Of a stretch of 64,000 nucleotides of DNA, positions 8,642 through 17,099 are shown in pieces. The stretch comes from Corynebacterium kroppenstedtii DSM 44385 (GTDB lineage Bacteria > Actinomycetota > Actinomycetes > Mycobacteriales > Mycobacteriaceae). Positions within the stretch are counted from its first letter, which is position 1; the number at the start of each line of letters is the position of its first letter. The position numbers and the translations under genes were made by a program. The notes beneath the pieces are model-generated. The model did no database searches and was not told the DNA's origin. It saw only the letters and a program-made list of their open reading frames with translations. The DNA lies in NCBI RefSeq assembly GCF_000023145.1, contig NC_012704.1, positions 806,001 to 870,000 of the forward strand, read 5' to 3'.

Positions 8642-10399
8642 ATGGCACGTAATGTCGCAGAACAGCTAGTAGATGCCTTAGAAAAGCAGGGCGTTAGCAG
8701 AGTGTTCGGCTTGGTGGGCGACAGTCTTAACCCGATTGTTGACGCTATCCGGCAAAGTTCAATCGAGTGGGTTCACTGCTATAACGAGGAGTCCGCTGCT
8801 TTCGCGGCTGGTGCTCACTCCGTTGTTACCGGCGAGCTCTCCGTGTGTGCTGGATCGTGTGGTCCGGGTAATACACACATGATTCAGGGGCTGTACGACG
8901 CTCACCGCAACGGTGGCAAGGTCTTGGCCCTCGCTAGCCAGATCCCGTCGAAGGAAATCGGTTCCGGTTTCTTCCAGGAAACGCACCCCGAGAAGCTTTT
9001 CGAAGAATGCTCTGGGTACTGCGAATTGGTGAACTCAGCTGCTCAGGCGGGCCGCTGTATTCACGCCGCTATCCAGTCGACCTTGGCTGGCCACGGTGTG
9101 TCCGTCGTATCCTTCCCGGGTGACATCTCCATGCAGGAGGCTGTGGAGACCCCGTCGCTGGAAGGCAACTTCTCGGTGCAGAACGGGGAAGTACACCCCA
9201 GCCGGAAGCAGCTCCGCGACCTTGCCGACGCCATCAACAAGGCTGACAAGGTGACGATGTTCGGCGGTATCGGTTGCGCCGGTGCCCGCGATGAGCTCTT
9301 CGCCGTCGCGGAGAAGATTAAGTCACCTGTCGGCCACTCGTACGCCGGTAAGGAAGTTCTGCACTACGACAACCCGTATGACGTCGGTATGTCCGGCCTC
9401 CTCGGTTACGGTGCATGTACTGCAGCATTCGACAATGCTGACCTTTTGATCTTGGTCGGTACCGATTTCCCCTACACCGACTTCTTGCCGACGACGCCCA
9501 CCGCGCAGATCGACATTAACGGTGCTCACATCGGCCGACGCACCCACGTCGAATACCCGGTTGTTGGTGACGTGAAGTCCACCATGGCGGAGCTGCTCCC
9601 CCTGTTGAAGGAAAAGACCGACCGCAGCTTCCTCGATTCCATGCTCAAGAAGCAGCAGCGGAACCTGAAGCACGTCATCTCGGCGTACACCAAGAACGTC
9701 TCCAAGCACACGCCGATTCACCCCGAATTCTTGGCGTACAACCTGGACGATCTTGCCGACGACGACGCCATCTTCACGGCCGACACCGGTATGTGCAACG
9801 TGTGGCACGCACGCTACATCATGGCCGGCCCGAACCGTCGTCTGTTGGCGTCCTACCGCCACGGGACGATGGCGAACGCCTTGCCACAGGCGATCGGCGC
9901 ACAGGCTGCAGACCGTAAGCGCCAGGTCATTTCGATGTCCGGCGATGGTGGGCTCTCCATGCTGATGGGTGAGCTTCTGACGGTGAAGCTCCACCAGCTG
10001 CCCATCAAGATGGTGGTCTTCAACAACTCCACGCTGGGCATGGTCAAGCTCGAAATGATGGTCCAGGGTATTCCTGATTTCGGAACCGACCACGCGAAGT
10101 TCAATTACGCTGACATTGCTCGCGCGGTGGGAATCAAGTCCTACCGTGTGGAGGATCCGAAGGACGTCCGCTCGACGCTGCAAGAGGCGCTGGCCCACCC
10201 GGGTCCGGTGTTGATCGATGTCCAGACCGATCCGAACGCGCTGTCGATCCCGCCGGACATCTCCTTGGAGCAGGTGAGCGGCTTCACCAAGGCTGCTGTT
10301 CGCACTGTGCTCGACGGTGGCGTCGGCAAGATGATTAACATCGCGAACTCGAACCTGCGTAATATTCCTCGTCCTTCCGGATTTAAGGGAATTGGCTAG
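8642..10399 (+). CDS. poxB: Pyruvate:quinone oxidoreductase (pyruvate oxidase)
   Basis: The 585-residue ThDP-dependent flavoenzyme matches PoxB/Pqo, which oxidises pyruvate to acetate and CO2 and passes electrons to the membrane quinone pool. Visible features are the N-terminal ThDP domain (V-F-G-L-V-G-D-S near residue 22, catalytic Glu in Y-N-E-E-S near residue 49), the central FAD-binding region, and the C-terminal ThDP/Mg motif G-D-G-G-L then N-N-S-T near residues 437-465. The C-terminal tail would mediate membrane association. A strong ribosome binding site (GGAAGG) precedes the ATG. The divergent MarR gene and the repeats at 8564-8593 suggest dedicated regulation. Codon usage is highly biased, hinting at strong expression. 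Confidence 0.93.
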   Translation: MARNVAEQLVDALEKQGVSRVFGLVGDSLNPIVDAIRQSSIEWVHCYNEESAAFAAGAHSVVTGELSVCAGSCGPGNTHMIQGLYDAHRNGGKVLALASQIPSKEIGSGFFQETHPEKLFEECSGYCELVNSAAQAGRCIHAAIQSTLAGHGVSVVSFPGDISMQEAVETPSLEGNFSVQNGEVHPSRKQLRDLADAINKADKVTMFGGIGCAGARDELFAVAEKIKSPVGHSYAGKEVLHYDNPYDVGMSGLLGYGACTAAFDNADLLILVGTDFPYTDFLPTTPTAQIDINGAHIGRRTHVEYPVVGDVKSTMAELLPLLKEKTDRSFLDSMLKKQQRNLKHVISAYTKNVSKHTPIHPEFLAYNLDDLADDDAIFTADTGMCNVWHARYIMAGPNRRLLASYRHGTMANALPQAIGAQAADRKRQVISMSGDGGLSMLMGELLTVKLHQLPIKMVVFNNSTLGMVKLEMMVQGIPDFGTDHAKFNYADIARAVGIKSYRVEDPKDVRSTLQEALAHPGPVLIDVQTDPNALSIPPDISLEQVSGFTKAAVRTVLDGGVGKMINIANSNLRNIPRPSGFKGIG

Positions 10400-10473
10400 T
10401 CACGGAATTGGCTAATATTCGCTTAATTTCCCGATGAATCTGCATCGGGGCATGGTTTAACGCCACAGTCGGC

Positions 10474-10479
10474 TACGCT
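10474..10479 (+). promoter_or_regulatory. Candidate leaderless -10 hexamer of thrC
   Basis: TACGCT ends 7 nt before the GTG start at 10487. No Shine-Dalgarno sequence is visible. Confidence 0.5.
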
Positions 10480-10486
10480 GGATCAG

Positions 10487-11935
10487 GTGAAATACATCTC
10501 CACCCGTGATCCGCACCAGTCGCCTGTGGCGTTTTCCGATATTCTGCTCCGCGGGCTTGCACCCGATGGGGGCCTGTATGTCCCCGAGTCCTACCCGCAA
10601 TGGAGTTCATCCGATTTATCCCGGTTCCGGTCATTTCTTAATGACCAGGGATATCCAGCCTTAGCTGCGGAAATTATTTCCTATTTTATCGACGATATTC
10701 CGCGCGATGATATTGAGCAGATGACTCAGCGGGCTTACCGCGTTCCTCGGTTCGCGGACCCGGATATTGTGCCGGTCAGTGAGCTGGAGGATGGCCTGTT
10801 CATCGGGCATTTGTCTGAAGGCCCTACCGCCGCGTTTAAAGACATGGCGATGCAGCTTTTGGGTGAGCTGTTTGAATATGAATTATCACGACGCTCTACC
10901 ACTCTGAATATTGTGGGTGCGACTTCGGGGGATACGGGTTCGTCGGCGGAATATGCGATGCGTGGCCGTCGTGGAATTCGTGTGTTTATGTTGACTCCGC
11001 GCGGACGAATGACACCATTCCAGCAAGCGCAGATGTTTAGCTTGGATGATCCCAACATCTTTAATATTGCTTTGGACGGTGTATTCGACGATTGCCAGGA
11101 TGTGGTGAAAGAAATTTCATCAGATGCTGATTTCAAGGCCGAATTCCATATCGGAGCCGTCAATTCGATTAACTGGGCCAGGCTCATGGCGCAGGTTGTC
11201 TACTATGTGGCCTGTTGGATTCGTGCCACAGAAACGGACGAGAGCAAAGTCAGCTTCTGCGTGCCCACAGGCAATTTTGGGGACATCTGCGCCGGACATA
11301 TCGCGCGGAGCATGGGGCTGCCCATCGATCAACTCATCGTCGCAACAAATGAGAACGATGTTTTAGACGAGTTCTTCCGCACGGGTAGTTACCGCGTGAG
11401 ATCCGCGCGCGAGACCTTAGCGACGTCGAGCCCTTCGATGGATATTTCTCGTGCGTCCAACTTCGAGCGCTTTATTTTCGACGTTCTGGGACGCGACGTT
11501 GCCCGCACCGCGGACCTGTTCGGAAAGAGAGTCCGTGAGGGCGGTTTTGATCTTTCAGATGACCCGGCTTTCCCTTCGGTGGCAGAGAAATTTGGTTTCC
11601 GCTCCGGGAAGTCGACCCATGCTGATCGCTTAGCGACGATCAAACGCGTGCACGATACGTATGGCGTCGATATTGACCCGCACACCGCTGATGGCGTGAC
11701 CGTGGCGTGGCAGCAGCGAGAGGCGGTGCACACGCCGATCGTCTGCCTGGAGACAGCGCTGCCGGTGAAGTTTGCCGACACAATGCGGGAGGCCTTAGGC
11801 GAGGAACCGGAAACGCCAGAGCGCTTTACTGACATCATGCAGGGTGGCCGGCATGTGGCTGATCTGCCGAATGACGCTAACGCGGTGAAGGACTTCATTC
11901 GCGAGTCCATAGCCGACTCTGATGTGACGAGCTAG
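10487..11935 (+). CDS. thrC: Threonine synthase
   Basis: ThrC (482 residues) converts O-phosphohomoserine to threonine with pyridoxal phosphate. It is the long form seen in C. glutamicum and yeast, opening with Y-I-S-T-R and L-A-P-D-G-G-L-Y. The PLP lysine lies in P-T-A-A-F-K-D-M near residue 118, and the phosphate-binding loop is A-T-S-G-D-T-G-S near residue 149. The start is GTG. thrC also lies between glnA and glnE in C. glutamicum as I recall, so its position is ancestral. A bidirectional terminator separates it from convergent glnA. Confidence 0.95.
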   Translation: MKYISTRDPHQSPVAFSDILLRGLAPDGGLYVPESYPQWSSSDLSRFRSFLNDQGYPALAAEIISYFIDDIPRDDIEQMTQRAYRVPRFADPDIVPVSELEDGLFIGHLSEGPTAAFKDMAMQLLGELFEYELSRRSTTLNIVGATSGDTGSSAEYAMRGRRGIRVFMLTPRGRMTPFQQAQMFSLDDPNIFNIALDGVFDDCQDVVKEISSDADFKAEFHIGAVNSINWARLMAQVVYYVACWIRATETDESKVSFCVPTGNFGDICAGHIARSMGLPIDQLIVATNENDVLDEFFRTGSYRVRSARETLATSSPSMDISRASNFERFIFDVLGRDVARTADLFGKRVREGGFDLSDDPAFPSVAEKFGFRSGKSTHADRLATIKRVHDTYGVDIDPHTADGVTVAWQQREAVHTPIVCLETALPVKFADTMREALGEEPETPERFTDIMQGGRHVADLPNDANAVKDFIRESIADSDVTS

Positions 11936-11984
11936 TATCCACAGCTGCGCTGGCTGGGATTGGATGATCTCCTGGAAGACATAG

Positions 11985-12026
11985 AAAACCCGTTGTCCTC
12001 GTTGATATGCGAGGACAACGGGTTTT
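11985..12026. terminator. Bidirectional terminator between thrC and glnA
   Basis: A perfect 16-bp stem (arms 11985-12000 and 12011-12026) with a 10-nt loop begins with AAAA and ends with TTTT, so it can terminate both convergent genes. Confidence 0.9.
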
Positions 12027-12067
12027 AACGTGCTAGTTGCTGCTAGCTGGCTATATGCCCTGGTCGT

Positions 12068-13504
12068 TTAGCAGTCGTAGTACATTTCGAACTCTTGCGG
12101 GGTCGGGCGCAGGCGAACCGGCGAGATCTCGTTGTCGAACTTGTACTTGAGGTACGTATCCAGCAGGTCCTCGGTGAAGACGTCGCCCTCGGTGAGGAAG
12201 TCGTGGTCCTTCTCCAGGGAGGCGAGGGCTGCCTCAAGGCTGGTCGGAGCCTGAGGAATGTCAGCGGCCTCCTCGGGCGGAAGCTCGTAGAGGTCCTTGT
12301 CAACCGGAGCGTGGGGCTCGATGCGGTTCTTGATGCCGTCCAAGCCGGCCATCATCATCGCGGCGAAACCGAAGTAGGGGTTACCCGTCGGGTCCGGTGC
12401 ACGGAATTCGACGCGCTTTGCCTTCGGGTTGGATCCGGAGATCGGAATACGGATCGCTGCCGAGCGGTTACGCTGCGAGTACACCAGGTTGATGGGGGCC
12501 TCGAAGCCAGGAACCAGGCGGTGGTAGGAGTTCAGCGTGGGGTTGGTGAACGCCAACACTGAACCAGCGTGCTTCAGGATGCCGCCGATGTAGTAGCGGG
12601 CGGTGTCGGACAATCCGCCGTAGCCAGCCTCGTCGTAGAACAGCGGCGAGCCGTCCTTCCAGAGTGACTGGTGAGCGTGCATACCCGAACCGTTGTCGCC
12701 GGCAAGGGGCTTCGCCATGAAGGTGGCGGACTTGCCTTCCTGCCATGCGGTGTTCTTGATGATGTACTTGAATGTCTGCAGGTCATCGGCAGCGTGGAGC
12801 AGCGTGTTGAACTTGTAGTTGATTTCCTGCTGTCCACCGGTACCGACCTCGTGGTGAGCACGCTCAAGCTCAAAACCAGCGTTGATCAGGTTACGGGACA
12901 TGTCGTCGCGGAGATCCTGGAAGTGATCGTACGGAGCGACGGGGAAGTAGCCACCCTTGATGCGGGTCTTGTAGCCGAGGTTCTCGGACCCGTCACGTTC
13001 CTCTTCTGCGCCTCGGTTCCACCAGCCCTCGACGGAATCAACCTCGTAGAAAGCGTTGTTGATATCGGTGCTGTACCGGACGGAATCGAAGATATAGAAT
13101 TCAGCTTCAGCGCCGAAGAAGCAGGTGTCAGCGATGCCGGTGGAGGCGAGGTATTCCTCTGCCTTGCGGGCAACGTTACGTGGGTCACGGGAGAAGGCTT
13201 CGCCAGTCAGCGGATCGTGGACGAAGAACTTCATGTTCAACGTCTTCGCTTTGCGGAACGGATCGAGCTGGGCCGTTGCCAGGTCTGGCATGAGGGCCAT
13301 GTCGGATTCGTCGATAGTGGTGAATCCTCGGACGGATGAACCATCGAAAGCGAGTCCTTCGTTGATGACGTCTTCATCGAAGGCATCGGCTGGAATGGTG
13401 AAGTGCTGCTCGACGCCGGGGACATCCGTGAAGCGAATGTCGACGAACTCGACGTCGTTATCTTTGATGTACTTGGTGACATCTTCAGCATTAGTGAAAG
13501 CCAC
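12068..13504 (-). CDS. glnA: Glutamine synthetase type I
   Basis: GlnA (478 residues) makes glutamine from glutamate, ammonia and ATP. Motifs include F-D-G-S-S near residue 54, the E-A-E-F-Y metal ligands near residue 132, N-G-S-G-M-H in the ATP/glutamate site near residue 270, and N-R-S-A-A-I-R-I-P near residue 342. The target tyrosine for GlnE lies in K-D-L-Y-E-L-P-P-E near residue 407, so activity is probably controlled by adenylylation. The start is GTG with AGGAG 6 nt upstream. A GlnR-type box lies about 105 nt upstream, in addition to any AmtR control known from C. glutamicum. Confidence 0.96.
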   Translation of the reverse strand: MAFTNAEDVTKYIKDNDVEFVDIRFTDVPGVEQHFTIPADAFDEDVINEGLAFDGSSVRGFTTIDESDMALMPDLATAQLDPFRKAKTLNMKFFVHDPLTGEAFSRDPRNVARKAEEYLASTGIADTCFFGAEAEFYIFDSVRYSTDINNAFYEVDSVEGWWNRGAEEERDGSENLGYKTRIKGGYFPVAPYDHFQDLRDDMSRNLINAGFELERAHHEVGTGGQQEINYKFNTLLHAADDLQTFKYIIKNTAWQEGKSATFMAKPLAGDNGSGMHAHQSLWKDGSPLFYDEAGYGGLSDTARYYIGGILKHAGSVLAFTNPTLNSYHRLVPGFEAPINLVYSQRNRSAAIRIPISGSNPKAKRVEFRAPDPTGNPYFGFAAMMMAGLDGIKNRIEPHAPVDKDLYELPPEEAADIPQAPTSLEAALASLEKDHDFLTEGDVFTEDLLDTYLKYKFDNEISPVRLRPTPQEFEMYYDC

Positions 13505-13570
13505 TGTGACTCCTCGCAGATTTCTCTCGGTCGGTCGGGAATATCTGTAAGTGACCGAGCATTACTTTCC

Positions 13571-13580
13571 ACTTTAAAGT
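13571..13580. repeat. 10-bp palindrome upstream of glnA
   Basis: ACTTTAAAGT is a perfect palindrome 67 nt before the glnA start, in the expected promoter zone. It could be an operator half or chance AT-rich sequence. Confidence 0.3.
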
Positions 13581-13608
13581 AAAGGTGTTGCTCTGGGGAT
13601 AAAGATAT

Positions 13609-13624
13609 GTTTCGTTAATGTTAC
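13609..13624 (-). promoter_or_regulatory. GlnR-type box upstream of glnA
   Basis: Read on the minus strand this is GTAAC, six bases, GAAAC, which agrees with the GlnR consensus gTnAC-n6-GaAAC known from Streptomyces and Mycobacterium. It lies 105-120 nt upstream of glnA. Corynebacterium nitrogen control is usually attributed to AmtR, and I do not see a clear AmtR palindrome here. It is a single match, so chance cannot be excluded. Confidence 0.45.
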
Positions 13625-13746
13625 GTCCTGGCCAGACGCGCTCTCCTCCACAAAAGTGGGGGTGCTGGCACAGTCGCGGTGCCAAGTGGGGCACTGGCAA
13701 CGACGAACTTACGAAGAGCCAGCTGCCGTCGAAAAGATGTGACAGG

Positions 13747-13752
13747 TAAAGT
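13747..13752 (+). promoter_or_regulatory. Candidate leaderless -10 hexamer of the RDD gene
   Basis: TAAAGT ends 7 nt before the ATG at 13760. This supports that start over an in-frame codon at 13679. Confidence 0.45.
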
Positions 13753-13759
13753 GCGTCCT

Positions 13760-14305
13760 ATGGCAAAGGATCGGGCACGCGAGCGAAAGAACAATCAGCG
13801 ATCAGAACGCACGAGTTGGCTTGAAGGGCCACAAATTCCCGGTGAGAACGACGGGCTTGTTCAGTCGCGATGGCCCGGTGAGAAACTGGGGCTGACAAAA
13901 TCAGGCTCGGGGTCGCAAGCGTCGATTATGCGACGGTGCGGGGGAGTGGTCCTGGATTGGCTCGTGTCCATGGCCATCACAGGAATCCTGTTTTATATCG
14001 TGGGGCCGACGTCGAGCGACGGAAAACAAACCGAACTGGTGTGGGGCAATTTTGCTGCCACGACGAACATCATTGTCTACGTCGTTGTCGGGATCACCTC
14101 TGTCTGGCTTTTCGCGCGCACTCCGGGCCAGCTGATGCTCGGGATGGGGGTTGCGCGAGTAGATCAGCGTGATACCCGCGTCGGCTTGTGGCGCGCAGTT
14201 GTCCGCACGCTCTTGACAATCTTTATCCTCCCGGCAGCGATCTGCGACTCAGACCTGCGGGGCATGCATGACCGTGCGACGGGGACCGTGGTGATAAGGG
14301 CGTAG
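13760..14305 (+). CDS. RDD family membrane protein
   Basis: This 181-residue protein has a charged N terminus of about 50 residues, then R-R-C-G-G-V-V-L-D-W and three hydrophobic segments (about residues 65-80, 95-115 and 140-160) typical of the RDD fold; the final R-D-x-x-T-G-T motif is also present. It corresponds to the Rv2219A/cg2425-type neighbour of glnA. RDD proteins have no agreed function, and some act in ion transport. It converges with the DUF4191 gene, with the stop codons 3 nt apart. Confidence 0.8.
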   Translation: MAKDRARERKNNQRSERTSWLEGPQIPGENDGLVQSRWPGEKLGLTKSGSGSQASIMRRCGGVVLDWLVSMAITGILFYIVGPTSSDGKQTELVWGNFAATTNIIVYVVVGITSVWLFARTPGQLMLGMGVARVDQRDTRVGLWRAVVRTLLTIFILPAAICDSDLRGMHDRATGTVVIRA

Positions 14306-14308
14306 TGC

Positions 14309-15079
14309 TTAGTGCTTGTTTCGCTGAGCAGCCCGCCGCGCCCGGCGGTTCATTCCCTTTTGCACCTTGGCTTGGTTCGGAATCGGGCCCTTCGGCATCC
14401 CCATATTGCCGCGGACATTGTCCAGGGACTCGATCCGGCTGGCCAATGAGTCCACTTCTTGCTTCTTAATGTTGCGAGGCAGCTTCATCAAGTGGCGCTG
14501 CAGCTTCTTGATCGGGACTTCGTCCTCACCCTCGCCGGACACTACCTCGTAGATGGGGGTATCGCCGACGATGCGGGCAAGGCGACGGCGCTCCTTATCC
14601 ATCATGGGCTTGATCCGCTGTTTCTCCCCCTCACCGACGAGGACAACACCGGGTGTGCCGACAACACGGTGAACAAGGTCCATGTGGTTGTTAACTTGGA
14701 CGCCCTGTTTGGTGACCCATTTCATGCCGACGCCATCACGCATGTTGTCCAGCGCCCATCCCGCAGCACCGGCTTGTCCGGATGCGCGATCGTAAACCGA
14801 CCGCTGTAAACGTCGGCTGAAAACAAGCATCGCGAGTGTGGCACCGAGAATAAGGCCGATGATTAACCACAGCCACTTGTTGCCCCACACGAAACCGAGC
14901 AGGAAAAGTAGGACAGCGGGCAGCAGGAGAGCCAGCAGCATGTAGGGGATGAGCTTATTGTCCTGCTTGCGCTGGATGTTGAAAGCCTGCCACATCTGGC
15001 TGCGTGTTTGTTTACGCTGAGCCCGTTTAGCGGAGCGCTGGGCCTTCTTTTCTTCCTTTGCGCGGTCGTTCTTCGCCAT
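14309..15079 (-). CDS. DUF4191 membrane protein
   Basis: This 256-residue protein matches the Rv2219-type DUF4191 family. It has a Lys/Arg-rich N terminus (residues 1-40), two adjacent membrane helices (about residues 44-85), a cytoplasmic domain with G-V-V-L-V-G-E-G near residue 145, and a very basic tail (R-R-A-R-R-A-A-Q-R). The function is unknown. Its conserved place next to lipA in mycobacteria and corynebacteria suggests some link to lipoate genes or simple synteny. TATCCT lies 6 nt before the ATG. Confidence 0.8.
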   Translation of the reverse strand: MAKNDRAKEEKKAQRSAKRAQRKQTRSQMWQAFNIQRKQDNKLIPYMLLALLLPAVLLFLLGFVWGNKWLWLIIGLILGATLAMLVFSRRLQRSVYDRASGQAGAAGWALDNMRDGVGMKWVTKQGVQVNNHMDLVHRVVGTPGVVLVGEGEKQRIKPMMDKERRRLARIVGDTPIYEVVSGEGEDEVPIKKLQRHLMKLPRNIKKQEVDSLASRIESLDNVRGNMGMPKGPIPNQAKVQKGMNRRARRAAQRNKH

Positions 15080-15085
15080 ACGTTC

Positions 15086-15091
15086 AGGATA
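15086..15091 (-). promoter_or_regulatory. Candidate leaderless -10 hexamer of the DUF4191 gene
   Basis: TATCCT on the minus strand ends 6 nt before the ATG and there is no Shine-Dalgarno sequence. Confidence 0.45.
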
Positions 15092-15126
15092 GGCGATGGA
15101 TGTCCGGTCGGTGGAATCAGTGAGCG

Positions 15127-16170
15127 TTAACGAGCGCCAACTGGTGTCTCGCGGCTGGCCCCATACTTGGACAGCAGGGTGGAGGCTTCCTGAGAGGCAG
15201 TATCGTCGATACCCTCGCCCAAGTGCTGCAGATTAGCGGGGAGTTCTTCGCCGCGCGCCTTAATCGCCTGCGCATACAGCCGGCCCGCACGGTAGGAGGA
15301 CCGCACCAACGGCCCAGCCATCACACCAGCGAACCCGATGTCATGCCCATAATCGCGGTACATAACGAACTCTTCGGGTTTGACCCACCTCTCGATGGGG
15401 TGGTGCAGGTTAGATGGGCGGAGGTACTGGGTCACCGTCAAGATGTCGCATCCGGCATCGCGAAGGTCACGCATGGCGGATTTCACCTCGTCAACCGTCT
15501 CACCCATCCCAAGGATCAAGTTCGACTTGGTGACTAAGCCGAAATCACGCGCCTGGCGGATGACATCCAGGCTTCGCTCATAGCGGAACGCAGGGCGGAT
15601 CCGCTTAAAGATGCGCGGCACCGTCTCCAAGTTGTGGGCGAATACTTCTGGCCGAGCCTCGAATACGGTCTGAAGAAGATCGGGCTTCCCCGAAAAATCG
15701 GGGGTGAGGTTCTCGACGCCGGTGTTGGGGTTGAGCTTGTGGATTTGCCGAACAACCTCGGCGTATAACCACGCGCCCTCGTCGGGCAAATCATCACGGG
15801 TGACTCCAGTGATGGTGGAGTAGCGCAACCCAATCTCACGGACATTTTCTGCAACGCGACGAGGTTCGTCCTCATCGAGTGGCTCAGGGCGGCCAGATTT
15901 AATGTCGCAGAAGTCGCAACGGCGGGAACACGTATCGCCACCGATAAGGAAGGTGGCCTCACGGTCTTCCCAGCACTCGTGGATGTTGGGGCATCCTGCT
16001 TCCTGGCAGACGGTGTGAAGACCAGCGCCTTTGACGCGTTTCTTCATGTCGCGGAATTCGGGGCCCATGGTCGCGGTAGTCCGGATCCACCGCGGTTTCG
16101 CTTCAATGGGGGTTTGGGCGTTCCGTGCTTCGATGCGGAGAAGTCGTCGTCCGTTCGGTGCAACTGCCAT
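15127..16170 (-). CDS. lipA: Lipoyl synthase
   Basis: LipA (347 residues) is a radical-SAM enzyme that inserts two sulfurs into octanoyl-lysine on lipoyl domains. Both iron-sulfur clusters are visible: the auxiliary motif [12 protein letters not shown] and the radical-SAM motif C-S-R-R-C-D-F-C. The C-terminal R-S-S-Y-R-A-G motif is intact. I chose the ATG at 16170 because homologues begin M-x-V-A-P and an AAGG ribosome site precedes it; an in-frame codon at 16206 adds 12 residues. lipB lies 39 nt upstream, and the main lipoylated protein is encoded just beyond it. Confidence 0.95.
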   Translation of the reverse strand: MAVAPNGRRLLRIEARNAQTPIEAKPRWIRTTATMGPEFRDMKKRVKGAGLHTVCQEAGCPNIHECWEDREATFLIGGDTCSRRCDFCDIKSGRPEPLDEDEPRRVAENVREIGLRYSTITGVTRDDLPDEGAWLYAEVVRQIHKLNPNTGVENLTPDFSGKPDLLQTVFEARPEVFAHNLETVPRIFKRIRPAFRYERSLDVIRQARDFGLVTKSNLILGMGETVDEVKSAMRDLRDAGCDILTVTQYLRPSNLHHPIERWVKPEEFVMYRDYGHDIGFAGVMAGPLVRSSYRAGRLYAQAIKARGEELPANLQHLGEGIDDTASQEASTLLSKYGASRETPVGAR

Positions 16171-16209
16171 GTCTTCTACCTTATTTTTGAGTGTGTCGTC
16201 GTACACATC

Positions 16210-16977
16210 CTACTGAACTTTGATGCGCTTATGTCCATCGTCGGGAATTGTGCTGGTAGTGATCGGTTGTGTCCCATCCAGCGCCGCGATAAGAGAATCC
16301 CGCATGAGGCCGACGATGTCATGGGGGCGGATATCGCGTCCGAGTTCCTCTGTCAGAGTGGTCACCCCGGCATCGCTGATGCCGCACGGCACGATGTGGT
16401 TATAGGGCTCGAGCGAGTTATCGCAGTTGAGAGCGAAGCCGTGCATGGTAACTCCGCGCGTCACTCGCAGTCCGATGGCCGCAATTTTCCGCTCAGGGCG
16501 TAGTTCTCCGCGGACGACGTCGGTGGGGAGCCACACTCCTGACCGGCCCTCAACGCGCCCAGCGCTGGTCACACCGAGTGTGTGGCACGTCGTGATGAGT
16601 GCTTCTTCCAGCCGTCGCACGTAATCGACGACATCGAGCGGCTGAGCTAACCGAATGATCGGGTATCCCACCAGCTGCCCCGGCCCGTGCCAGGTGATGC
16701 GTCCGCCACGGTCGATGCGGATGAGCGGTGTGTCGTCATTGTCAGGGAGGTCTTCGGGTTGTGTTCGTTTCCCCGCTGTGTACGTCGCGGGGTGTTCGAG
16801 GAACAACAACTTGTCGACGCCACGGTCGGGTTCGTCACGTGTGGCCCCAGCCGCATCAGCCCGTTGTTGAGCGTATTCGGCCTGCCGATGCCACATCTCC
16901 ATATAGTCAACTTGTCCGAGCCATTCGACGTCATAGTTGGTGTCAATAGCTCGAATGGATCCTTGCTGATAACCCAT
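16210..16977 (-). CDS. lipB: Octanoyl-ACP:protein octanoyltransferase
   Basis: LipB (255 residues) moves octanoate from acyl carrier protein to lipoyl-domain lysines, the step before LipA. It contains [10 protein letters not shown], the [13 protein letters not shown] motif, K-I-A-A-I-G-L-R and the catalytic cysteine in V-P-C-G-I. An in-frame codon at 17049 would place a perfect GC-rich hairpin inside the coding region, so I prefer the ATG at 16977, which also has a -10-like TACGAT 7 nt upstream. Confidence 0.94.
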   Translation of the reverse strand: MGYQQGSIRAIDTNYDVEWLGQVDYMEMWHRQAEYAQQRADAAGATRDEPDRGVDKLLFLEHPATYTAGKRTQPEDLPDNDDTPLIRIDRGGRITWHGPGQLVGYPIIRLAQPLDVVDYVRRLEEALITTCHTLGVTSAGRVEGRSGVWLPTDVVRGELRPERKIAAIGLRVTRGVTMHGFALNCDNSLEPYNHIVPCGISDAGVTTLTEELGRDIRPHDIVGLMRDSLIAALDGTQPITTSTIPDDGHKRIKVQ

Positions 16978-16984
16978 GTGGTTG

Positions 16985-16990
16985 ATCGTA
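16985..16990 (-). promoter_or_regulatory. Candidate leaderless -10 hexamer of lipB
   Basis: TACGAT on the minus strand ends 7 nt before the lipB ATG. It directly follows the hairpin at 16993-17027, suggesting an independent lipB-lipA promoter. Confidence 0.45.
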
Positions 16991-16992
16991 CG

Positions 16993-17027
16993 CGTGTGGC
17001 CGGCCCCCAAATGAGGCCGGCCACACG
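16993..17027 (-). terminator. Perfect GC-rich hairpin between the E2 gene and lipB
   Basis: Thirteen base pairs (CGTGTGGCCGGCC and its complement) enclose a 9-nt loop. No U-tract follows on the minus strand, so it is not a canonical intrinsic terminator. It may stop or process the E2 transcript, or protect its 3' end. Confidence 0.6.
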
Positions 17028-17099
17028 TTGACGCTGACGTGCTGGTCACACGGTGTCGCGCAGAGTTAGAGCGGACCCGTGTGTCACAGCAATCAGGAT

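Noticed and set aside
9323-10198. Minus-strand frame of 291 codons inside poxB
   Set aside because: Mirror of the poxB codon pattern (His/Val/Arg-rich); no promoter, ribosome site or domain.
12671-13339. Plus-strand frame of 222 codons inside glnA
   Set aside because: Antisense to highly conserved glutamine synthetase sequence; Val/Gly-rich with no recognisable domain.
13505-13678. AmtR palindrome in the glnA promoter
   Set aside because: No good match to the TTTCTAT-n6-ATAGAAA pattern was found by eye; a GlnR-type box was seen instead.
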